Origin: Liolophura sinensis
Lineage: Eukaryota > Mollusca > Polyplacophora > Chitonida > Chitonidae
Direction of reading: 5' to 3'
DNA: 64,000 nt
Assembly: GCF_032854445.1 (NCBI RefSeq)
Contig: NC_088307.1
Span: 26,050,046 to 26,114,045, forward strand
Positions 56,491 through 64,000 of this stretch are shown here, in pieces (within the stretch, counting starts at the first letter, position 1; each line of letters begins with the position of its first letter). The notes beneath the pieces were generated by a model, which did not search any database, was not told the DNA's origin, and worked only from the letters and a program-made list of their open reading frames with translations. The position numbers were made by a program, and so were the translations under genes.

Positions 56491-57763
56491 GCAAGCAGGA
56501 TAAGGCTTTGTGTCAAACGCGCCACATTTACGCCATTTTTTGCGTAAAATTGTATTTTTACATTTTTGCATCGATTCATATGACCTAGCATATAGCAAAT
56601 GAATTTTCAGTGGCCTGTTTTGAATCCGCACATCTTGGCCCAGTTTAAAACGATTTATAAGCCTGTGTCCTGTGTCTGTGTCTTCCATGTTACTGTGGTA
56701 AACAACAGCAACAAGTCACTCGCTGCCAGCAGCACAGAATCACGAACAGTCGCCATCTTGTTTCGTAGGCACTACCGCGAAACTGTCCGAAGGACTTTGC
56801 CTCGTTCCTTCGACCAAATTCATGACATAAAGGGAGAAAGCAACATCATTGTCTTAAAGAAGAAGAAAATTTTAAACAATGGCACCCTAGGCTTGAAATA
56901 GCACATTCTGGTGGTGCCTTCTGCATAATTTTTCCATTTTTCTTCGCCATACACGTAAAGCCTGAAAATGGCAAAGCTGGCATAAATCGCCGAGTCCATC
57001 GCGTTCTCCATCATTAGCACCCTGTAATTTATGCTGGGGGTGTGTTGCCTCTCAGCCAGTGAGAGTCGATAAAACTGCCGGCTTCTTCGTGTAAACTCGG
57101 AACCTACGTCCAACATTCGGGTTTCCCGATCGTCATGCGGAAAACGAACTGTACTGTTCGCTACCTTCTGCTAAGAAGAGTTCTACCGGAAATGTACGAA
57201 CTGCACTTCTTCGGTTTCCGACGGCAATTCTGCTGCTAACAGAGAAGACGTAAGGGCTAGGCAAAATGAAGTCGCCCACAGCGGATTTTGGCGCTGACTT
57301 TATTTATAATTTATTAACTTGAGGTACATATTGGAAGTTTTTTATGGCATGCACCTGCAAGGAAATATATACTCTTTTCAATGGTGTTTGATTGATATTT
57401 AAATTTTCTTTTCCTTTAAAGGAATTACAGAGGCTGCGCGCAAAGGGGTTGTAAGTTTAAGTTGATTGTAAATCCCTAAGATCGTTACCTTACGATACTG
57501 GTAACTTACAATCACAAATTACAATCAGGTCGACCCCGTCGTAAATAATCGCTTTAAAATCAACATTTAGTACCAATTTTTAGATTTCCAGTTTATAACG
57601 AACACAGTTAGGTGAGCAACGGTGACCTCACAAGCGACGTAAATATTTTGACCACGGTCTCTTGCCAAACATTTCATATGCCCCGTTCCTATCTCCCATC
57701 CATATTGGATGCTGTAATCTGGGCAATTTAAGAGGCAACTTTATTTAGCGTATGTCTACTTAC
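56491..57763. other. GC-richer, promoter-like region without a firm gene
   Basis: Contains GTCGCCATCTTG at 56750 (a YY1-like site when read on the minus strand), ACCGGAAATG near 57188 (Ets-like) and TTTTGGCGC near 57286 (E2F-like). Minus-strand (56820-57116) and plus-strand short frames are present, but I see no consistent splice pattern. Confidence 0.25.
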
Positions 57764-58002
57764 GCAAACATAATGCATCCAACTTGCACTTGCACACAGT
57801 TCGAGCAACATTTCAAACAATTTACAGTGCAACCTACGCTCGAATCGGGAATGCCCGTTTCCTTCCGATGTTGTTGAGCATGTACAGTTTTGGATATCTG
57901 AACGTCCAAAATTTTCCATGGAAATATTCCCAGTTTCAAAAAACTTCCAACCACGAAGCTGAGACTTGAAAGCGTTCCATAATCTTTCAGGTTCTCTACC
58001 AT
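57764..58002 (-). CDS. candidate first coding exon, minus strand
   Basis: ATG at 58002, preceded by an in-frame TAA, opens 79 codons plus two bases. It ends at a consensus donor (TTATGTTTGC then GTAAGT). The peptide begins MVENLKDYGTL and later includes Cys-rich VNCLKCCSNC. No family is recognised. A second minus frame overlaps the same stretch and is also open. The divergent candidate at 58023 is only 20 bp away, so at most one of the two is likely to be a translated first exon. Confidence 0.25.
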
Positions 58003-58022
58003 TTAGAAGCGGACGTTCCGAA

Positions 58023-58179
58023 ATGTCGACGGATAACACCACTGACTGTCAGCTAACCAATCATCCACCACTCCTCAGTTGTATTTGTTCTCTACATAGA
58101 GCCCCTGGCCCCGGATTAGACACAATCATGAAGCAGGCCGCCAGAAACTCTGGACGCTCTGTCCATATTTACTTTAAAG
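58023..58179 (+). CDS. candidate first coding exon, plus strand
   Basis: ATG at 58023 (context TCCGAAATGT) opens 52 codons plus one base. It ends at AAAG then GTAATT, a fair donor. The peptide begins MSTDNTTDCQLTNH and includes KQAARNSGRSVHIYFK. The frame is also open upstream to 57966, and an acceptor-like TAATCTTTCAG lies at 57990. The segment is GC-richer than its surroundings. No family or downstream exon is identified. A possible continuation near 58340-58465 (GRVHFPRPGAVMVVSKHR) has no clear acceptor. Confidence 0.3.
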
Positions 58180-58504
58180 GTAATTATACTCATTGTAAAA
58201 CTCAAGAAACTTGGAGTTAAGGCGCTTGATTTTTGAAGACTCAAAAAAGAAATCAAGGTAAGAAAAAGTTATTAACTAGTGCATATCCATTTATACATAC
58301 CAACATTAAGTACGACTAACGTATTTTTACAATCACTTGTAAGGTTTACAATATTTTGTTGCCACGATCTCTTTGAACAAATGGGTCGTGTTCATTTTCC
58401 ACGTCCTGGTGCCGTTATGGTTGTTTCGAAGCATAGATTCATCAAGCCAGACGACAAATGCGTACAATAACATATAATAAAAATGATATCAGTAAGCATT
58501 CATG

Positions 58505-58507
<3 letters not shown>
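58180..58507. other. coding-like frame near 58340-58467, unassigned
   Basis: A plus frame ending at about 58470 reads as protein-like over its last 40 codons, but has no clear splice site. Otherwise AT-rich. Confidence 0.2.
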
Positions 58508-58590
<83 letters not shown>

Positions 58591-58609
58591 CACACACACA
58601 CACACACAC
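58508..58609. repeat. compound (TA)n(CA)n microsatellite
   Basis: About 78 bp of TA dinucleotide followed by about 20 bp of CA. Confidence 0.97.
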
Positions 58610-58984
58610 GTTTAGTTGGTTGCTAGACCTTAGTTGTCTTTCACAAGGTGGTCCCTTAATTCATTTTTAAATAAAAGAAGACAGATGACAGTTTTAAGAT
58701 ATCGGAGAAGTTTCATTCTCGAGGGTCTCTCTAATTGGATGGAGCATAGAGTGAGGTTAGTTGAAGAAGAGTAAAAATCTTGGCAAGCTGTGAACAATCG
58801 GTGATGTTTGTGCTTCTTGCTGGATGAGCCCTTTATCAGGCTGCGAAAAGCAGATTTTTGAATGAAAATTTGTAAGGTGGTGGGTGGGCTTCATATGATT
58901 GTTGCTTAACATGAAACTTAATATGAACAATTTTACGTGAACAATGGCTTTCAGTTTTATGGTGGTGTAAACTGAAGTGCCCGG
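58610..58984. other. no recognised feature
   Basis: Nothing is recognised. Confidence 0.4.
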
Positions 58985-59115
58985 GGATATCTGCACACTT
59001 TTGGGAAGTTACTGATGAACTTTCCCGCACGTGACGTTCATCTATATGCCCACCAGAATGTGCAAAGCGGTGCCCACACGAACCTCGTCGACTATTTGTT
59101 ATGACCAAAGCCCCT
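58985..59115 (-). mobile_element. SINE family E body fragment
   Basis: TTTTGGGAAGTTACTGATGA, ACTTTCCCGCACGTGACGTT and ATATGCCCACCAGAATG match the E body. Confidence 0.6.
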
Positions 59116-59489
59116 AAAGCAACGAGAGTGTGGTATAATGCGTGAAGGCTATGGTGGTTTTGTAGACACGTCAGGCGTCACTGAGTATAGATATGCCGTG
59201 CCTCATGCAGAGAACGAAAAAATGGTGTGACGTCACTGCACTCGTTCAACACTGATTAAAGCTATGAGCTCAAATAACATTGAGCGTGGCACACACTGGT
59301 CTTTATTTAACGGTAAAAATCTAAGTAAATAAACTGGGATACTCCATGACTTCTAAAAACAAAGTCGCGCAATCTTGCATATGGTTGGCAAAATCCAAAA
59401 GCGATAACCGCTTATGAAAGAAAATAAACGCTTTTTAAAAAATATCCTTGCTATCGTTTTGTAGAACATGCTAAAACAAAGATAGGGTT
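59116..59489. other. no recognised feature
   Basis: Nothing is recognised. Confidence 0.4.
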
Positions 59490-59830
59490 CTCGCTGACTC
59501 CGATGGCTAAAGGTGGTCCGCTGCAACGACATCCATCTATACCATGAACGATGACGTCGCGTGTTCGAACCCAGCACTCACTGTTTTGACGACGGCTTTA
59601 AGTAGAGTAGCTGGTGAAGGTAGGTGCTTTATTCCGGACAATCCGGATTTTTTCACTCATAAACTTAACCGCGGTCATGTAAGTGACAAGTTTTTGAGCA
59701 CATTCGTATACCAGCCGTCAATCAAGTTGGAGGTTCCAGGTCAATAGTCGCAAGGCCAATTCCCAAAACGACGTTTAACACAAACTACCAAAAACTAAGG
59801 ATGTATATAAAGAACGACATTAACACGGAG
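59490..59830 (+). mobile_element. SINE family C, near full length
   Basis: The tRNA-like head (CGATGGCTAAAGGTGGTCCG; box B GTGTTCGAACCC) is followed by GAAGGTAGGTGC, AAGTGACAAGTTTTTGAGCA and ATACCAGCCGTCAATCAAG. It ends with TCGCAAGGCCAATTCCCAAA, ACGACGTTTAACAC and CAAAAACTAAGG. The 3' part matches 21600-21780. Confidence 0.75.
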
Positions 59831-60639
59831 TAATGCGGAGAGGTGCAGTAAACAGTTTTCAATGATGTTGGAAGGACGCAAGGTGTGTTCTAGGCGAATG
59901 AGTGAAATCAATGTTCAGACCGTTGTACTATGCCAGCATATGAGTTTTGTACCATGCTGGTATGCACTGATCTGACAAGAAATCATTCACTTGCCCATGT
60001 TACACAATACTTATTTTTGTATGGTGAACTACTCTAATTTAGATGTTCATGTCCTTACAGAAACTACTTTCCCAAGACGTCAACAGTCAAATACCTCCTA
60101 TTTTTTTTTCCTACATGATATTGGCTAGGTTATATTTCAGTCGGGTGACATCAATAACAAGAAAAATTGCCAAGCCAAAAAAAAAATCATTTCTTCCGGG
60201 GCCCTTTACTTTAAATTTTACTTTAACTTTTACACGCAAATTTAATTTCTCGTTATTTAAGTTGTTTAAGTGGCTATATATTTACGAGAAAAGTTACGAA
60301 AAATTTATGTACGACTTCTGCCGTTAGAAGTCTCCCGTTAGTTTGATATTACATCCTGTTGCAGGTAGCAGTTCGCTGCTTTCTTGGTACAACGGGGTAT
60401 GTCTACGGATGTTGATAACTCGCATGCACGAGAGGATCAGGCACGAAGCTGCACGTGCTTGCGAGGACTAGCGTAAAAATCGAGTCAAGAAAGAAAAAAC
60501 AGTCACGTTAGCCGTATTAATCTTGCTCAGAATGACTTACTTGTGAGTGAGTGAGTGAGTGACTGTTTGGGATGTAGCAGCGTACTTAACTATTTTTCAT
60601 ATGATGACGAAGAAATCCTTAGAATGCATGTAATGTGAG
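59831..60639. other. no gene; (GTGA)n at 60541-60563
   Basis: The first part (CAGTAAACAGTTTTCAATGA) may still belong to SINE C, as it has a counterpart at 21745. A GTGA microsatellite lies near the end. Confidence 0.4.
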
Positions 60640-60735
60640 TAAGCCTTCCCGCCCGAGCGTTCGACCCAGATTTGACCCTGGATCTAAAGCTCCCGAAGCG
60701 GACGCTCTACCAACTGTGCTGTCGGGGGCTGGTAC
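60640..60735 (-). mobile_element. tRNA-derived SINE head, family D
   Basis: On the minus strand AGCACAGTTGGTAGAGCGTC, CGCTTCGGGAGC and CCAGGGTCAAATCTGG form D, anticodon and T-arm-like parts. The arm pairings are imperfect and there is no proper tRNA end. I therefore read it as a SINE head and not a functional tRNA gene. Confidence 0.6.
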
Positions 60736-60889
60736 ACACTTATGAAGACGTAGTTCTTTACGTACATATAGGTTAGGCCAAACGAAGTTCACGTTATGTG
60801 GATATACACGTACGTGTGCGGAAAAGACAAAGTAGCATTCTATTTGAAATGATATGTACAGAATAATATGCAAGGAAAAGGCTTGGAAT

Positions 60890-61010
60890 ATCCAAGAAAA
60901 CCCTGAGGTAACTTGACAATGGGCCATAATTTCCCTGTGAACTGTGACCATTTGAAAGTCATCACACTACTGTCGCTGCTCTGGTTTTACTCTCTAGGCT
61001 GTTCGTATTC
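60890..61010 (+). repeat. R1 repeat copy
   Basis: CTGAGGTAACTTGACAATGG, TGTGACCATTTGAAAGTCAT and ACTACTGTCGCTGCTCTGGT then TTTACTCTCTAGGCTG. The outer block recurs at about 61141-61210. Confidence 0.75.
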
Positions 61011-61522
61011 TGACGCATCATACCAATCACTGATTGAATAAATGGAGTATTGGGGTTTAATCGTATATTTATAATATACCAGCCGTACCTTGGCGATCAA
61101 ATGATTCAAAATGAGACCTGGTCACTGAGGCCATTAGTTTAATGTGTTTGTATATGATGACAGTACATAACTTTAAGTGATTTTAGACCAGTAACATCTA
61201 ATTTAAATAAATTCAAATTTACAGACGGTGTTTTATGAAACAAAACAACATGAGCGTTAGGCTACTTTATGCCGACTATGTTATAAAAAGATCCAAACAG
61301 TCTGAACAAACAAAAAATGTTTGTACCAGCACAGGGCATGAAATGAATGATTGTATAAGCCAAAGTGAAACAATTCTTTGTTAAAATAAGGTGTATAAAT
61401 GTATTCGAGTGACTTTTCTGTATGCTAATACACAGAAAAGTAGAAAGGAGTAACAAAAGTATACAAGGAAACCAGGGTATACGTGAAACACACGGTTGAG
61501 AAATGTTACATGGTGTTTAGGG
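61011..61522. other. R1 outer part and possible LINE 3' UTR
   Basis: ATGTGTTTGTATATGATGAC and TTTTAGACCAGTAACATCT extend the R1 copy. From about 61262 to 61522 lies AT-rich sequence downstream of the LINE stop, which may be its 3' UTR. Confidence 0.35.
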
Positions 61523-62605
61523 TCAACTCTTTACTACAAGTTTGAATTCATCCACAGTCATTGCTTTTGCCTTACTGGGGAGATGGTTCCATAACATCGC
61601 ACCCCGGGAACTAAGCGAACTATAGCCATACCTATTCTTTCGGTTCCCAGGAAAGTTGACGGTGTTTAGAACTCTCAGATTATGCATACTGTCTTTAGCA
61701 TAAATTAGATTACGCAGGCATTCAGGATGTAATTTCTACAACTTTATTTTGAGAAATACACCTTGCCTTGTACAATCTGAACCGTATAACTTCCTCTCGA
61801 CTAAATAGTTTCCGACAAGGAGTTACACGTAGTCAGAGAAGATAAATCGTGTGGCGCTTTTCTGGAGATGATCTTGTTTATCTAGTCTTTGCTTGGAACA
61901 GAAAATACCATGTGGTTGTACAAAAACTAAAATTTGACATAAAAAGACTTAAAACTTCACAACTTGCGTTTCGAATATAGTAACCTGGGAAATCCTTTCA
62001 AGACACTGATCTGCTTCCCAGCCTTGATATACAAACCAGATACATGGGAGTTAAAGAACAACTCGACTTTGAAAGTAACATCCAGGAATTGGAGTTTTTC
62101 TCGCAGATGAATGCTAAAGCTGTCAAAGTTCAGTAAATGGTCCTGCCAATTCCGTACATTAACCAGTGCTTCATGCAAGTTACTGGAATTGGCAACCATG
62201 TGATCGCCTTCATTTCATTTAGTATTATAGGGAACTGAGACCTTTCTCCACAGACCTGTCACAACTAGAACTTGTTTTATCACGTGTATAGTTATTGAGC
62301 TTCTATAAACATCATAAACATTATAAACATTATGGATTCTATCAGTAAGAATAAGTCGTTAACCCAAACATAAGCAAGAGGACCCAATACCCCACCGGGT
62401 AGTCCCTTGATGACGTCAACAGCCGCTATATACATCTTCTATTTTAACTCTACGTTTTAAGTAATCAGAGAAAAATGCGGCAGAAATTTCGTTAATACCA
62501 TAGCATAAGAGTTTACCAGTCAGTAAGGGACCCGATAGCCTTGTGTAGGTCGAACAATACTGCTGCAACATCATCGCCTCTGTACTGCCCTCAACATATC
62601 TGTAT
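61523..62605 (-). pseudogene. 5'-truncated, decayed LINE reverse transcriptase (non-LTR)
   Basis: Reading the minus strand from 62605 downward, pieces of a reverse transcriptase appear in the right order in shifting frames. They are VLFDLHKAIGSLTD (region around the first catalytic Asp), KLLCYGINEISAAFFSDYL, VIKGLPGGVLGPL (the conserved GxPxGxxLGPL region), FFNSHVSGLYIKAGKQISVL, KQRLDKQDHLQKSATRFIFS, and the typical C-terminus YGYSSLSSRGAMLWNHLP then KAMTVDEFK. The stop is at 61523-61525. The FADD-type catalytic block is not recognisable, and several frameshifts and stops are present, so it is dead. The pattern fits the CR1/Jockey-like group of LINEs, but the exact clade is not resolved. The endonuclease domain is missing. 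Confidence 0.85.
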
Positions 62606-62892
62606 CTGAAATGTATGGTACCTAAAACTCTGACGATAACCAGATAAAAAAAAATTGGAAAAATGTAAAGTATCAACCTATGAAAATATAGAAGTAAACC
62701 AAATGAACACAGGCACATTCAATGATGAACAGTTCGATATATAATAACAGATAAATTTACAAGGTAAAAGTCATATCGCTAATATTATACACTTATCTCT
62801 GAACTGAAGTTCATAAACTGTCGGCATTTAAATAACATATTCTTGACTGCTGCGTAAAACACAACTAAAAAGTCTCGAGTGTTCTCCATTGA
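62606..62892. other. no recognised feature
   Basis: It lies 5' of the LINE remnant. No endonuclease-domain motif is seen. Confidence 0.4.
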
Positions 62893-63426
62893 TCAAAAGT
62901 ATCGTACGTGACTTTCATAAACCCACAGCTGGTGGATAAATTCCAAAATAAAGTTCACCACGACATTTGTGGTTAGTGGATGTATGTTTTGGATTTTGAC
63001 AAATGGGATTGCTAGAAATGAGTAATATGAGTGTACCTGACTTTGTAGAATAGTCATCGCGTTGTGTTCTTGGAGGGTTGTTTTGAAATCAACTGAGTCA
63101 GTCTGACTTGAGAGGTATTGAATGTCGTGTGATTCGAGGAAGATATCAGAATGCATGGAACATAAAACATTTGGCTTTTGACATGCACCTGACACACGGA
63201 TGTTTGCATGTAGAAAGAGCTCATTGCTTATGCCACATTGATATGCATTCTTCATACCCCTGCCAGTGATTCCACAAGGGTACATGTTCAGTAGGTAAAG
63301 AATGGAAGCCAGAATATACGATATATTGAAGACATTACAACTAATTATTTGTTGAATATGTGAAGAAGATGTACAAAAAAAGATGACAACATTGACGAGG
63401 GCTATATGCGCCTTAGAACAAACCAT
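62893..63426 (-). CDS. 177-codon ATG frame, unassigned
   Basis: The longest non-repetitive frame after the transposase. It starts with ATG at 63426 and ends in TGA. The predicted protein has a hydrophobic N-terminal stretch (VNVVIFFC... SYILASILYLLN) and an unremarkable remainder (DIFLESHDIQYLSSQTDS). No motif is recognised and it does not resemble the endonuclease of the neighbouring LINE. In AT-rich DNA of this length, roughly one such frame could occur by chance, so the call is weak. Confidence 0.2.
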   Translation of the reverse strand: MVCSKAHIALVNVVIFFCTSSSHIQQIISCNVFNISYILASILYLLNMYPCGITGRGMKNAYQCGISNELFLHANIRVSGACQKPNVLCSMHSDIFLESHDIQYLSSQTDSVDFKTTLQEHNAMTILQSQVHSYYSFLAIPFVKIQNIHPLTTNVVVNFILEFIHQLWVYESHVRYF

Positions 63427-63479
63427 CTAGACGAGCTATAAAAGACTGTGACTCTTTCAATGTCAGCTTAAAATGAGAG

Positions 63480-63622
63480 AGGGGCCAGCAGGATGAGTTT
63501 TCAGCGGATCTGCCTGTCTTTCTTTCACCATAATACTATCCGCCGTCGTATAAGTGAAATATTTTTGAGTCGAGCGTAAAATATCCATCAAATAAATACA
63601 TAAATAAATAAATGAAACCAGA
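63480..63622 (+). mobile_element. SINE family A 3' half
   Basis: GGGCCAGCAGGATGAGTTTT is GCTCATGCTGG-related. It is followed by CACCATAATACTATCCGCCG, AAGTGAAATATTTTTGAGTC and GAGCGTAAAATATCC with (AAAT)n. Confidence 0.8.
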
Positions 63623-64000
63623 GAATTTGATGTCAAGGCCACAACAAATAACGCTGGTGTAGTGTTATGCTCTTTCTTTATTACATTTACACAATATTCT
63701 CACACAAAACAAAACACAGTCCTGTTTTTCCACCCTTTCTCTTGACTATTTCACCCTAACAACGGTAGTCAGCTTTATGTAATTGAGGAAAGCGGATAAA
63801 GGCACCTTTCATTGCCTGTAACCTCAGGGACTTGGCGAAACATAATCGGGAGACTGACCTTTGGAACCATAGGTTAAAGTGAAATAAAGCTAAAATTGGA
63901 GAAAGTATCATCAGCCAGAGGGCAGAAAATGCTTAAAAAAACTATTTATATTTTGACGATTTTTAAATATATTTAAATGCATTCAAAATTTGGTTTGTAT
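63623..64000. other. no gene; possible SINE trace
   Basis: TTTCACCCTAACAACGGTAG then CAGCTTTATG...GGAAAGCGGATAAAG at 63749-63800 may be a highly diverged inverted SINE tail. Otherwise nothing is recognised. Confidence 0.35.

Noticed and set aside
60640-60735. Functional tRNA gene on the minus strand.
   Set aside because: Arm pairings are imperfect, the acceptor stem is not closed, and the sequence reads as a decayed SINE head.
1-64000. Integrated virus, bacterial operon, riboswitch, origin or attachment site.
   Set aside because: No capsid, polymerase or integrase genes, no ribosome-binding-site-spaced operons and no att-like structure were seen. The only mobile enzymes are the Tc1 transposase and the LINE RT remnant.

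Overview
The window looks like ordinary nuclear DNA of a marine lophotrochozoan invertebrate, most likely a mollusc. The evidence is AT-rich intron-like sequence, no operons or long uninterrupted genes, many tRNA-derived SINEs, palindromic MITE-like elements, a Tc1-type transposon, a decayed LINE and many minisatellites. The most frequent SINE tail (GAGTACGGCGTAAAACACC plus AAATA repeats) is one I associate with molluscan or related genomes. That assignment is from memory and is not proven here.

Most supplied open frames are chance or repeat-derived. The best host-gene evidence is on the minus strand. A TATA box near 40645 is followed by a possible first exon (40618-40467, donor GTAAGT). Next comes a 41-codon ATG exon ending in a donor (39434-39307), and then a 208-bp acidic exon with strong acceptor and donor (16971-16764). 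The frames join correctly across all three. I cannot name the gene; the residues visible are acidic and Ser/Asp-rich. Weaker exon candidates lie at 2625-2708 (+), 57764-58002 (-) and 58023-58179 (+).

Layout. 0-5.6 kb: a degenerate 46-bp minisatellite, a tRNA-SINE and a palindromic element. 5.6-9.8 kb: a 2-kb segment duplicated in tandem, each copy carrying a SINE, a 48-bp minisatellite and a conserved Cys-rich small ORF. 11.5-16.5 kb: a 60-bp array ending in a perfect hairpin, then a 102-bp satellite of 26 indel-free periods with higher-order structure. 16.7-39 kb: large introns or intergenic DNA filled with SINEs, MITEs, and 21-, 27- and 45-bp arrays. 39.3-40.7 kb: candidate promoter and first exons, with a 23-bp array of bZIP-type TGACGTAA motifs in intron 1. 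43.7-45.6 kb: a nearly intact Tc1 element nested in an older palindromic element rich in TGTTTAC. 48.1-53.5 kb: a 42-bp array, a 1.36-kb foldback element and a 54-bp satellite. 54.6-64 kb: SINEs, weak coding-like stretches, microsatellites and a 5'-truncated LINE reverse-transcriptase remnant.

No bacterial-type system, CRISPR array or integrated virus is visible. The most unusual structures are the foldback element, the two homogenised satellites, the motif array beside the candidate promoter and the nested transposons.
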